The notes under the pieces are model-generated. The model was given only the letters and a program-made list of their open reading frames with translations, made no database searches and had not been told where the DNA came from. Shown here in pieces: positions 45,008-53,801 of a stretch of DNA of 64,000 nt. A program made the position numbers and the translations under genes. The DNA comes from Corynebacterium mendelii (lineage in GTDB: Bacteria; Actinomycetota; Actinomycetes; Mycobacteriales; Mycobacteriaceae), in contig NZ_JAFLEQ010000003.1 in NCBI RefSeq assembly GCF_017307055.1, positions 603,733 to 667,732 on the forward strand. Direction: 5' to 3'. Positions within the stretch are counted from its first letter, which is position 1, and each line of letters opens with the position of its first letter.

Positions 45008-47857
45008 ATGACGGACAACAACGCCCGGACCGCTTTTTTCGATTCCTTTTCCGACACCCTCGACTTCGAACCCGACCAGTTCCAGGTCACTGCCTGCCGG
45101 TCGGTTGACGCCGGCCGGGGGGTGCTGGTGTGCGCGCCCACCGGGGCGGGAAAAACAGTCGTCGGTGAATTTGCCGTCCACAAAGCCCTGGCAGAGGGCA
45201 CGAAATGCTTCTACACCACCCCGATCAAAGCCCTGTCGAACCAGAAATACCACGATTTCGTCGCCGCCCACGGCGCCGCCAATATCGGGCTGCTGACCGG
45301 GGATGTGTCCATCAACGGCCGGGCGGATGTGGTGGTGATGACCACCGAGGTGCTGCGCAACATGATCTATGCCGGATCGGAGGCGCTCGACCGGCTGGCC
45401 TATGTGGTCATGGACGAAATCCACTACCTGGCCGACCGTTCCCGGGGACCGGTGTGGGAAGAGGTGATCCTCAACCTGGATGAATCGGTCACTGTGATAG
45501 GGCTGTCGGCCACAGTGTCCAATGCCGAGGAATTCGGCGCCTGGCTGGAAACGGTGCGCGGCGACACGGACATCGTGGTCACCGAAACCCGGCCGGTGCC
45601 TTTGGACCAGTGGATGATGGTCGGCGGCAAACTGCATCCGCTGCTGAAATCCGGGGCCACAGGGGAAGTCAACAACCAGCTGATCCAGGCGATTTCCACC
45701 GCCCGCAAAACCGGCCCCGACACCCCGCAGGAATTCGGCGCGACAACCGCCGGCTCCCGCCGCAACTGGGAGCCGAGGGGAAAACGCAACCGGCACACCC
45801 CCCGGCGGGCGCCGTCGAGGATGCAGCGCCGCGCCGGGGTGCTGCGGATCCTGGAGGGCAAAAACATGCTGCCGGCGATCACCTTCATTTTCTCCCGGGC
45901 GGGCTGCGACGATGCGGTGTTCCAGTGTCTGCGCTCCCGGCTGGATTTGACCAACGCCCACGAAAAAGACGAGATCGCCCGGATCGTCGACCACGGGGTG
46001 GAAGGCATTGACGAGCAGGACCTGGCGGTTCTCAATTTCCCGCAGTTCAAAAAAGCCGCCTGCCACGGTATCGCCGCCCACCATGCGGGCATGCTGCCTG
46101 CGTTCCGTCACATTGTCGAGGATCTGTTCACCCAGGGGCTGCTGAAAGCGGTCTTCGCCACCGAAACCCTGGCGCTGGGCATCAACATGCCGGCCCGGAC
46201 GGTCATTTTGGAAAAACTCGTCAAATACAACGGGGAAGCCCACGTCGATCTCACCCCCGGCGAATACACGCAGCTGACCGGGCGTGCCGGGCGCCGCGGC
46301 ATCGACGTGATGGGCAACGCGGTGGTGCTGTGGACCCCGTCGGTGGATGCCGAATTCGTCGCCGGTTTGGCCTCGACGAGAACCTATCCGCTGATCTCGA
46401 CGTTTCGGCCCGGCTACAACATGGCCGTGAACCTGATCAACACCATCGGTTTCCAGCCGGCCCACCGGCTGCTGGAAAAATCCTTCGCCCAGTTCCAAAC
46501 CGATGTCGATGTCGTCGCCGACACCGACCGGTTGGAGCGGGCGGAAAAGCTGGTCGCCGCCACCGAAGGGGAACTGCGCGGCATGCTGGGGCGCATCCCA
46601 TTCGATGAGAGGATGCGGGCACTGCTGCTGCCCGCCGGTGACGGTGACGATGACCGGGCGCTCCACGAAGCCGCTTTCACCACCATCCTCGACTACATTG
46701 AGCTGCGGCAGAAACTCAACCGGGAGGAAAAAGCCTTCCACCGGCGGCGGCTGGAGATGGCCGACGAGATGACCATGCAGCTGCTCGACAGCCTGGTCGT
46801 CGGCGACATCATCGCCTGGGCGGACAAAAAGAAAAAGGTCCACACCGGCATTGTCACCAAAACCGCCCGCCCGGGGACCTCACCTGAGCCGTGGGTGACC
46901 TCCGGTGATGGCTGGCACGGACGGCTGCATGCCGCACAGCTGAAAGTCCCGCCCCAGAAAATCGGGCACACCCAGCTGAAAAAACATAAAGGCGCACCGG
47001 CCGGCAGGCGCCGCAAATACGAGATGGAGGCCCTGTTTTCCCAGAAAATCACGCCGCCGCGGAAGCTGCGGGCGCCGAAGCCGAAAAAGCCGAAAACACT
47101 GGACAATCTGGCGGTGAAAATCCGGCAGCACCCGGGGCACCGTTTCCCCCACCGGGAAGAGATCGCCCGTGTTGCCGAACGGCTGGTCAAAGCGCGCGTG
47201 AAACTTCGGGGGCTGGAAAAATCCATCGGCTCCGCCCGCGACACCCTGGGCCGCACCTTCGACCGGATCGTCGGACTGTTGGCCGAATACGGCTATGTCG
47301 AATTCGCCGGTGGTGCAACAGCTGAGACCGGCGGAACCCCGTCGGTGACCCCGGAGGGGGAGAACCTGGCCCGCATCCACAATGAGTCCGATCTTCTGGT
47401 CGCCCAGTGTCTGCGCCGCGGCATCTGGAATGACCTGGATCCCGCCGAGCTTGCCGGGGCGGTGTCGATGTGCGTGTTCGAAACCCGCAAACAAACCTCC
47501 GGCAGGCCTGATGCGCCGACTGAACGTTTGGCCGACGCCATGAACGGCATCACCCGGATTTACGGGGAGCTGGCCGTCGATGAGCAGCGGTGGTCGCTTC
47601 CCGGAACCCGGGAACCCGACGGCGGTTTCTCACTGGCCATCCACCAGTGGACCGCCGGGGCACCGATGGACTACTGCATGGCTGCGGCCGCGGCCTGCGG
47701 GGCGGAGTTGACCCCCGGTGATTTTGTCCGCTGGTGCCGCCAGGTCATCGATCTGCTGGAACAGGTCGCGGCCACCGGTTACACCGAGGAAATCACCCGC
47801 AACGCCCGGCGTGCCATTGATGCGATCCGCCGGGGTGTGGTGGCCATCGGCGCCTGA
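45008..47857 (+). CDS. helY: DEVH-type RNA helicase HelY (Ski2/Mtr4-like)
   Basis: HelY (949 aa) is a superfamily 2 helicase of the Ski2/Mtr4 type; the mycobacterial homologue also lies near tatC. All ATPase motifs are intact: motif I P-T-G-A-G-K-T (44-50), Ia T-P-I-K-A-L-S-N-Q-K, II D-E-I-H (136-139), III S-A-T (167-169), IV/V region with A-H-H-A-G-M-L-P and T-E-T-L-A-L-G-I-N-M-P, VI Q-L-T-G-R-A-G-R-R-G-I-D (422-433). A basic insertion (about 250-275) precedes the second RecA domain. The C-terminal half holds the helical DSHCT-like domain. The likely role is unwinding of structured RNA during processing or decay. Start ATG 45008 is set by the -10 box and homology. Confidence 0.95.
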   Translation: MTDNNARTAFFDSFSDTLDFEPDQFQVTACRSVDAGRGVLVCAPTGAGKTVVGEFAVHKALAEGTKCFYTTPIKALSNQKYHDFVAAHGAANIGLLTGDVSINGRADVVVMTTEVLRNMIYAGSEALDRLAYVVMDEIHYLADRSRGPVWEEVILNLDESVTVIGLSATVSNAEEFGAWLETVRGDTDIVVTETRPVPLDQWMMVGGKLHPLLKSGATGEVNNQLIQAISTARKTGPDTPQEFGATTAGSRRNWEPRGKRNRHTPRRAPSRMQRRAGVLRILEGKNMLPAITFIFSRAGCDDAVFQCLRSRLDLTNAHEKDEIARIVDHGVEGIDEQDLAVLNFPQFKKAACHGIAAHHAGMLPAFRHIVEDLFTQGLLKAVFATETLALGINMPARTVILEKLVKYNGEAHVDLTPGEYTQLTGRAGRRGIDVMGNAVVLWTPSVDAEFVAGLASTRTYPLISTFRPGYNMAVNLINTIGFQPAHRLLEKSFAQFQTDVDVVADTDRLERAEKLVAATEGELRGMLGRIPFDERMRALLLPAGDGDDDRALHEAAFTTILDYIELRQKLNREEKAFHRRRLEMADEMTMQLLDSLVVGDIIAWADKKKKVHTGIVTKTARPGTSPEPWVTSGDGWHGRLHAAQLKVPPQKIGHTQLKKHKGAPAGRRRKYEMEALFSQKITPPRKLRAPKPKKPKTLDNLAVKIRQHPGHRFPHREEIARVAERLVKARVKLRGLEKSIGSARDTLGRTFDRIVGLLAEYGYVEFAGGATAETGGTPSVTPEGENLARIHNESDLLVAQCLRRGIWNDLDPAELAGAVSMCVFETRKQTSGRPDAPTERLADAMNGITRIYGELAVDEQRWSLPGTREPDGGFSLAIHQWTAGAPMDYCMAAAAACGAELTPGDFVRWCRQVIDLLEQVAATGYTEEITRNARRAIDAIRRGVVAIGA

Positions 47858-47996
47858 CCGAACCGTTTCATCACCCTCTTATTCATTGTTCACCCCCTCA
47901 TGCACCACATCCTGTCGTGTGCCGGGCACCGGAAGGCCGCCTACCACACCGCCGACCGGACAGGCAAAGATCCGGACGAGAATCGAGAACACCGCC

Positions 47997-49616
47997 ATGG
48001 CCACCCTCACCCTGCATAATCTTGGCTGCGCCTTCGGGCCGCGGCGGCTGTTCGACGGTCTTGACCTGGTGGTGGCCCCCGGTGAAACATGGGGTCTGCT
48101 GGGGGCCAACGGGTCCGGCAAGTCGACGCTGCTGTCGGTGATCGGCGCCTGCCCGGCGGCCGGGCTGGAGACCACCGGCCGGGTGACGGTCAGTCCCCCC
48201 GATGCCACCATCGGCTGGCTGCGGCAGGAAGTCGCCCGCGATGATGTGTCGGTGGCCGATTTCGTCCGTGACCGCACCGGGGTATCGGCGGCCGGGAAAG
48301 AAATGGATGATTTGGCCGAACAGTTGGCCACCAGTGATGTCGGCGACGCCTATGCGGATGCGCTGGAGCATTGGTTGGCTCTCGGGGGTGCCGATTTCGA
48401 CGAACGTTTCGCGGTTGTGGCTGCCGGACTGGAACTGGATGTCTCGCCTGATACCGCCATGTCGGGGTTGTCGGGCGGGCAGGCGGCGCGGGCGAATCTG
48501 GCGGCGCTGATGCTGGCCCGCCACGATATTGTGCTGCTGGATGAACCCACCAATGATCTTGACGCCGCCGGATTGGAGATTCTGGAGCAGTTTGTCGCCG
48601 GTGACCACCGGCCGATGATCGTCATCAGCCACGACCGGGAGTTTTTGGCCCGCACCACCACCGGGATTGTGGAACTTGATTCCGCGCAGCAGACCATCGC
48701 CATATTCCGCGGCGGCTACGAGGCCTACCTGACTGAAAGACAACGCGCCCGGGACCGTGCCCGGCAGGCCTATGAGGATTACGAGCGCCGCCGGGCCGGG
48801 CTTGCCGCGCGGATCACCACCCAGAAAAACTGGTTGGACAAGGGGAAGCGGCGGGCCTCGGCACCGGCGAAGGACAACGATAAAATCCTGCGCAACGCCT
48901 CGACCGCCCGCACCGAGAAACAGGCGGCGAAAATCGCCCAGTCGGAGCGTGCCATCGACCGTCTGGAGGAGGTGACCGAACCCCGCAGGGAATGGGTGCT
49001 GCAGCTGAGCATTGCCGAAGCCGCACGATCCGGGACGGTGGTATCAACGCTGAACAATGCCACCGTCACCGCGGGCGATTTTTCACTGGGTCCGATTTCC
49101 CTGCAGATCAACGCCGGCGACCGGGTGCTTATTGAGGGAGATAACGGGGCGGGTAAATCGACGCTGCTTCAGGCGCTGACCGACAGCGCCAATCTGGGTT
49201 CGTCGGTGGTGATCGGCCGGGTGGAGCAGCTGCGGGACCGGTTTGCCACAACCGTGAGCCTAGGCGACGCATTCGCCGGACTGCTGGCCGACTGGACCAC
49301 CAGCGAGGTTCGGACACTGCTGGCGAAGTTCGGCCTGGCCGAGCAGAAAGTCACCAGCCCGGGAAAAAATCTGTCGCCGGGGGAGCGCACCCGGGCAGCG
49401 CTGGCGCTGCTGCAGGCCCAGGGCTGCAACACCCTGGTGCTCGACGAACCGACCAACCACCTGGATGTGCCGGCCATTGAGCAGTTGGAGCAGGCGATCG
49501 ATGCTTTTTCCGGCACGGTTATGCTGATCACCCACGACCGGCGGCTGAAGGATTCCTTCCGGGCCACCCGCATTCTGACGGTGCAGGGGGGAGAAGTCTC
49601 CGAAGTGCTTGCATGA
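47997..49616 (+). CDS. ABC-F family ATP-binding protein
   Basis: A 539-residue soluble protein with two ABC ATPase domains and no membrane segment, so it is a ribosome-associated ABC-F protein (translation factor or antibiotic protection type) rather than a transporter. Domain 1: Walker A G-A-N-G-S-G-K-S-T (about 34-42), signature L-S-G-G-Q, Walker B L-L-D-E-P-T-N-D-L-D. A charged helical linker rich in Arg/Lys/Glu (about 240-340) fits the tip that reaches the ribosomal P site. Domain 2: Walker A G-D-N-G-A-G-K-S-T, signature L-S-P-G-E, Walker B L-V-L-D-E-P-T-N-H-L-D. Both sites look competent. Whether it gives drug resistance cannot be told. Confidence 0.92.
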   Translation: MATLTLHNLGCAFGPRRLFDGLDLVVAPGETWGLLGANGSGKSTLLSVIGACPAAGLETTGRVTVSPPDATIGWLRQEVARDDVSVADFVRDRTGVSAAGKEMDDLAEQLATSDVGDAYADALEHWLALGGADFDERFAVVAAGLELDVSPDTAMSGLSGGQAARANLAALMLARHDIVLLDEPTNDLDAAGLEILEQFVAGDHRPMIVISHDREFLARTTTGIVELDSAQQTIAIFRGGYEAYLTERQRARDRARQAYEDYERRRAGLAARITTQKNWLDKGKRRASAPAKDNDKILRNASTARTEKQAAKIAQSERAIDRLEEVTEPRREWVLQLSIAEAARSGTVVSTLNNATVTAGDFSLGPISLQINAGDRVLIEGDNGAGKSTLLQALTDSANLGSSVVIGRVEQLRDRFATTVSLGDAFAGLLADWTTSEVRTLLAKFGLAEQKVTSPGKNLSPGERTRAALALLQAQGCNTLVLDEPTNHLDVPAIEQLEQAIDAFSGTVMLITHDRRLKDSFRATRILTVQGGEVSEVLA

Positions 49617-49708
49617 GACGGTGGGCATACCGGCGGCTACCGGCCGAGGGGGCGGGTTGTCCGCTGTTGCCGCCGGGGGAGCCGGGGCGGGGATCTGTGC
49701 AGGTTGTG

Positions 49709-50446
49709 TCAGGCGGCTGCGTGTGTGCCGGTGAGATGAACTGCGGCGCGGATAATGGGCACCAGGTGGGGGCCGATCAGGCTGATACTCGACAGCTGCA
49801 GCCGGCCGAGGTTCAGCAGCATCGACTGCACGCCGACGACCTGGTTGCGGATGATGACCGGGCCGCCGGAATCACCGTTGCGCATCGTCGACGGCGATGC
49901 CACAACACCGGCGTGCCGGATGCGGATGCCGGTGTCCCGGGAGACTGCGAAGGGAAGGTGGGCAATCATTCTCGCCCGCCCGACCTGGGGGGTCAGTGTG
50001 TCCGGGCTGTGGTCGGCCGTGCCCCCGAAACCCAGGTTGATCGCCTCGGAGCCGAGGAAACGTCCCCCCATGCCCAGGGCGGGCAACACCACACCGGTGA
50101 CCGGGTCGTCGCCCAGTATTCCGACGGCAATATCGGTGTGGGGGATGGCCACTGCAGCGGCGATGGTGAACCGTCCGGTCCCGGCGGTCACCCGGATGGT
50201 CCGGCCGGCGGCGGCCGGAAGGGAATGCCGGGCGAAAATAACCAGGGGAGCAGGCTGTGCCACCGCGTCGGGCAGGGTGCCGGTTTCAATGGCGAGGCGG
50301 ATGCGTTCCAGATTCGTCAGAAATCCGGTGGCGTAACGGTGCCCGTAGGTTAGCCGGACCACCGCTGACGCCGCAGCCCCGGCCCAGTCCCGGCAGGGCG
50401 GTGTCAGTCGGCAGCGGGCGGTGTAGCCGGGTGCGTCATAAGCCAT
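49709..50446 (-). CDS. trypsin-like serine protease fold protein, catalytic His not evident
   Basis: A 245-residue protein with the chymotrypsin-fold serine motif N-G-D-S-G-G-P-V (about residue 190) and a preceding H-T-D-I-A-V segment (about 112) that could hold the catalytic Asp. The usual T-A-A-H-C motif near the N-terminus is not recognisable; A-T-G-F-L-T-N stands at that place. No Sec signal peptide is evident from the chosen start, and no better upstream start was found, which is odd for this family. ATG 50446 lies 8 nt after TAGGAT on the minus strand. It may be a true protease with an unusual His region or an inactive relative. It diverges from pepQ. Confidence 0.6.
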   Translation of the reverse strand: MAYDAPGYTARCRLTPPCRDWAGAAASAVVRLTYGHRYATGFLTNLERIRLAIETGTLPDAVAQPAPLVIFARHSLPAAAGRTIRVTAGTGRFTIAAAVAIPHTDIAVGILGDDPVTGVVLPALGMGGRFLGSEAINLGFGGTADHSPDTLTPQVGRARMIAHLPFAVSRDTGIRIRHAGVVASPSTMRNGDSGGPVIIRNQVVGVQSMLLNLGRLQLSSISLIGPHLVPIIRAAVHLTGTHAAA

Positions 50447-50454
50447 GGAATTTG

Positions 50455-50460
50455 ATCCTA
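50455..50460 (-). promoter_or_regulatory. -10 box TAGGAT for the protease-like gene
   Basis: On the minus strand TAGGAT ends 8 nt before ATG 50446. AGGA inside it could also serve as a Shine-Dalgarno sequence if the transcript starts further upstream. Confidence 0.4.
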
Positions 50461-50479
50461 ATGGAGGGCCCCGACAGGT

Positions 50480-50485
50480 TAAACT
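50480..50485 (+). promoter_or_regulatory. -10 box TAAACT for pepQ
   Basis: TAAACT ends 7 nt before ATG 50493; leaderless arrangement in the 46-bp divergent gap. Confidence 0.5.
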
Positions 50486-50492
50486 TGTATGC

Positions 50493-51653
50493 ATGTCAGC
50501 TACAGCACTTTCTCAATTTGAACCCTCCGTCTATGCCGCCCGGCTGGAACAGGCCGCCGGGAAGGCCGCCGCCGACGGGCTGACCGGTTTGATTCTGGGA
50601 ACCGGCAGCGACTTCGCCTATTTCACCGGCTCGTGGATAGCCACCCATGAGCGTTTGACGGTGTTGGCCATTCCCGCCGACGGGCGCCAGCCGGTGATCG
50701 TCACCCCGAAAACCGATGTGGGCGAGCTGAAACGCTCACCGGCCGCGGCCGCCGGTATCCGGGTTCTCGGGTGGGAGGACGGCGATGATCCGCACACCCT
50801 GGCGCTGAATGCGGCCCGCGGCAAAACCGGCGCCTACTGGGCGAAGATCGGTGTCGGCCAGTCGTTGACCGCCGACCATGTGCTCCGTTTCCAGCAGCTT
50901 TTGGGCCACCGGTCCGATTCGACGGTGCTGGCCACCCCGATTGTGCGGACCATGACCATGATCAAGGACGCGGCGGAAATCGCGCAGCTGCAGGCCGCGG
51001 CCCGCGCCATCGATGAAGTGCACGCCCAGGTGAAAAGCCTGCTGGTTCCCGGCCGCACCGAGCGTGAGGTCGCCGACGACATTTATTCGCTGATCATCTC
51101 CGGCGGGCACACCAGTGTCGATTTCGTCATTGTCGGTTCCGGCCCCAACGGTGCTGACCCGCACCACGAGTTTTCCGACCGGAAACTCGAGCAGGGCGAT
51201 GTGGTGGTGGTCGATATCGGCGGCAGCATCGGCGCCGGCTACCGCTCGGACTGCACCCGCACCTATCTGGTGGAGGGCACCACACCGGATGATCTGTCCG
51301 AGAAAATGCGCACCGCCTACGCGGTGCTGGAAAAAGCCCAGATGGCGGCGATCGAGGCGGTGCGCCCGGGAGTATCATGCAGCGAGATTGATGCGGTTGC
51401 CCGCGGGATCATCTCTGAGGCCGGCCTGGGCAGGTATTTCGTGCACCGCACCGGCCACGGTATCGGTCTGTCGACCCACGAGGAACCGTTCATCACCGCC
51501 GGAAATGACCTGACGCTGGCCCCCGGGATGGTGTTTTCCATCGAACCGGGTATCTATGTGCCCGGCATCACCGGTGCCCGTATCGAAGATATTGTCGTTG
51601 TCACCGACACCGGATGCGAGGTACTCAACCAGCGTCCCCGCAGCCTGCAGTGA
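50493..51653 (+). CDS. pepQ: M24-family Xaa-Pro dipeptidase
   Basis: A 386-residue metallopeptidase of the pita-bread fold (M24B), which cleaves dipeptides or peptides with Pro in second place. The N-terminal creatinase-like domain covers about residues 1-150. All five metal ligands are visible in the C-terminal domain: Asp in V-V-D-I-G-G, Asp in S-D-C-T-R-T-Y, His in T-G-H-G-I-G-L, Glu in I-E-P-G-I-Y, and Glu in R-I-E-D-I-V. H-R-T-G-H-G-I-G is the proline-peptidase pattern. M. tuberculosis PepE (Rv2089c) is the likely counterpart near helY. Its stop overlaps the GTG of the next gene by 4 nt. Confidence 0.93.
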   Translation: MSATALSQFEPSVYAARLEQAAGKAAADGLTGLILGTGSDFAYFTGSWIATHERLTVLAIPADGRQPVIVTPKTDVGELKRSPAAAAGIRVLGWEDGDDPHTLALNAARGKTGAYWAKIGVGQSLTADHVLRFQQLLGHRSDSTVLATPIVRTMTMIKDAAEIAQLQAAARAIDEVHAQVKSLLVPGRTEREVADDIYSLIISGGHTSVDFVIVGSGPNGADPHHEFSDRKLEQGDVVVVDIGGSIGAGYRSDCTRTYLVEGTTPDDLSEKMRTAYAVLEKAQMAAIEAVRPGVSCSEIDAVARGIISEAGLGRYFVHRTGHGIGLSTHEEPFITAGNDLTLAPGMVFSIEPGIYVPGITGARIEDIVVVTDTGCEVLNQRPRSLQ

Positions 51654-52420
51654 CGACACCGGCACGCCACATGCTGCTGGTCGGCGGGACCTCAGAGATC
51701 GGATCCCGGATCGCCCTTTTGTGGGTGCGTCCCGGCGACCATGTCACCGTCGCCGCCCGCAGACCCGATGCCTGCGGGCGGCTTGTCGGTGAGTTGGCGG
51801 CCCGCGGGGCTACAGCCTCGGTGTGTTTTTTCGAAGCCACCGACTTCGCCTCCCACCGGCAGATGGCAACCGGTGCGATTGCCGCCCACGGCCCGCTGAG
51901 TCTGGCTGTGGTGGCGGTGGGGATTCTCGGCGACCAGCAGGTGGCCGACACCGATGAGCAGGAGGTGGTGCGGGTGGCCACCGTCGACTACACCGCCCAG
52001 ATCAGCCTGCTGACCGTGCTTGCCGACCTGCTGGGGCGCCAGCCGATCGATTCGACGGTGGTGGCGTTGTCCTCGATCGCCGGGTGGCGGGCCCGCCGGG
52101 CCAACTATGTCTACGGGTCAACCAAAGCCGGGCTGGATGCTTTCTGCCAGGGGCTTGCCGACCGGCTGCACGGCTCCCGCGTCAGGGTGATCACCGCCCG
52201 CCCCGGTTTCGTCATCGGCCGTATGACCGAGGGCATGACACCCGCGCCACTGTCGGTGACCCCGGCACAGGTGGCGCAGGCCATTGTCGGCGCCATCGAC
52301 AAACAGAACCGGTCGGGGGTGCACACCAGCCGCACCTTGTGGATTCCCCGGCGCCTTGAGCTGCTGGCCCGCATCATGCGCCTGGTGCCCCGGCCGGTGT
52401 GGCGGCACATGCCGCGGTAG
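51650..52420 (+). CDS. SDR oxidoreductase, DprE2/Rv2073c-like
   Basis: A 256-residue classical short-chain dehydrogenase. Cofactor motif G-G-T-S-E-I-G-S (about 13-20), active-site Ser in A-L-S-S-I-A-G, and catalytic Y-x3-K in Y-V-Y-G-S-T-K-A-G-L-D. The overall sequence, notably R-R-A-N-Y-V-Y-G-S-T-K-A-G-L-D, resembles DprE2, the second subunit of the decaprenylphosphoryl-ribose epimerase, but the position directly before cobL matches M. tuberculosis Rv2073c, so it is more likely that gene's counterpart. The substrate is unknown. GTG 51650 overlaps the pepQ stop (GTGA), indicating translational coupling. cobL has its own -10 box 28 bp downstream. Confidence 0.88.
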   Translation: MTTPARHMLLVGGTSEIGSRIALLWVRPGDHVTVAARRPDACGRLVGELAARGATASVCFFEATDFASHRQMATGAIAAHGPLSLAVVAVGILGDQQVADTDEQEVVRVATVDYTAQISLLTVLADLLGRQPIDSTVVALSSIAGWRARRANYVYGSTKAGLDAFCQGLADRLHGSRVRVITARPGFVIGRMTEGMTPAPLSVTPAQVAQAIVGAIDKQNRSGVHTSRTLWIPRRLELLARIMRLVPRPVWRHMPR

Positions 52421-52436
52421 GGGACTCCCGCTCGGC

Positions 52437-52442
52437 TAGAGT
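52437..52442 (+). promoter_or_regulatory. -10 box TAGAGT for cobL-cobM-cobK
   Basis: TAGAGT ends 6 nt before the cobL ATG (52449), predicting a leaderless transcript for the three-gene operon. Confidence 0.5.
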
Positions 52443-52448
52443 GGGTCC

Positions 52449-53801
52449 ATGATCAGCTCATCGAACGCCCGGATTGAACCGGGCCGGAAACCGGCAGAAC
52501 CCGACCCCCCGGTGGCGGTGGTCGGGATCGGCGCCGACGGCTGGCGGTCCCTTCCCGAGCACCACCGCGACATAATCTCCTCGGCCGAGGTGATCATCGG
52601 TTCCTGGCGGCAGCTGCATCTGATCCCGGATACTGTCCACGGCGAACGCCGGCCCTGGCCGTCACCGCTGGTCCCCGCGGTGGAGGAGATGTTCGCCGGG
52701 CTCAGCGGCACCCGGGTGGTGGTGTTGGCCAGCGGGGATCCGATGTTCCACGGGATCGGCACCACATTGTGCCGGATTCTGGGCACCGCTGCCGTGACCG
52801 TCTATCCGCTGGCATCGTCGGTGTCTGTGGCCTGCGCCAGACTCGGCTGGCCGGTGGAAACCACCCCGGTGGTATCCCTGGTGACCGGCCGGATCGAAGC
52901 ACTGGTGCCGCTGATCGGCGACGGACGGCCTTTCGTGGTGCTCAGCCGTGATGAAACAAGCCCGGACAAGATCTGTCGGCTGCTCAGGGACACCGGCCAC
53001 GACCACGCCCGGGTCACGGTGCTGTCCGATCTGGGTTCGGCGGACGAGAAAATCACCGCCGGCACCGCCGGCTGCCCGCCGGAGGTGTCATCGGCGCTGT
53101 CGGTGGTGGCGGTGATACCGCAGGGGCCGACCGCCACCAGGCTTCCCGGCCTGGCCGATGACATGTTCGACCACGACGGCCAGATCACCAAGCAGCATGT
53201 CCGGGCCCTTACAGTGTGCGCCCTGGCGCCCCGCCCCGGGGAGGTGCTGTGGGATATCGGCGGTGGATCCGGTTCGGTGGCCATCGAGTTTCTGCGCTCC
53301 ACCCCGGCGACGAAAGCCGTGGTGTTTGAACAAAACCCGCAGCGGGCGGAAACCATCGCCGCCAATGCCCGTAAACTGGGTGTCGGTGAGCTTGTCACTG
53401 TGGTGGGTTCTGCTCCGGGCAGTGTTGTCGCGGCTGCCGCCGACCCGGATATTCCCGCCCCCGATGTGGTGTTCATCGGCGGTGGGCTGACAACTGCCGG
53501 GGTCGCCGATCAGGCGGTGGCGTCCCTCGGGCCGGGCGGGCGGATCGTGGCCAATGCGGTCACTGTCGAATCTGCCGCGGTCCTGCGCGAACTCAGGCAG
53601 CTGCACGGTGGGCACATCACCGAAATCGCCATTTCCCGGGAGCATGCGGTGGGACGGTTCACCACCATGAAACCGGCCCTGCCGGTGCTGCAGTGGTCGG
53701 CGGTTATGGGCATGAAGCCACCGGCTTGTGCTGCCGGTGGCCACCACCTGTCGCTGGTCAATGACATTCAACAACAAGAAACGGTGGAGAAAAAACCGTG
53801 A
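52449..53801 (+). CDS. cobL: precorrin-6Y C5,15-methyltransferase (decarboxylating)
   Basis: CobL (450 aa) adds methyl groups at C5 and C15 of precorrin-6B and decarboxylates the C12 acetate side chain. Two methyltransferase modules are fused. The N-terminal CbiE-like part (about 20-215) has V-V-G-I-G-A-D-G-W and L-A-S-G-D-P-M-F-H-G-I-G. The C-terminal CbiT-like part (about 240-420) has the Rossmann motif L-W-D-I-G-G-G-S-G-S-V and the acidic V-F-E-Q-N. It heads the cobL-cobM-cobK operon; cobM overlaps its stop by 4 nt. The product is passed to CobH, which is encoded on the opposite strand 4 kb away. Confidence 0.95.
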   Translation: MISSSNARIEPGRKPAEPDPPVAVVGIGADGWRSLPEHHRDIISSAEVIIGSWRQLHLIPDTVHGERRPWPSPLVPAVEEMFAGLSGTRVVVLASGDPMFHGIGTTLCRILGTAAVTVYPLASSVSVACARLGWPVETTPVVSLVTGRIEALVPLIGDGRPFVVLSRDETSPDKICRLLRDTGHDHARVTVLSDLGSADEKITAGTAGCPPEVSSALSVVAVIPQGPTATRLPGLADDMFDHDGQITKQHVRALTVCALAPRPGEVLWDIGGGSGSVAIEFLRSTPATKAVVFEQNPQRAETIAANARKLGVGELVTVVGSAPGSVVAAAADPDIPAPDVVFIGGGLTTAGVADQAVASLGPGGRIVANAVTVESAAVLRELRQLHGGHITEIAISREHAVGRFTTMKPALPVLQWSAVMGMKPPACAAGGHHLSLVNDIQQQETVEKKP

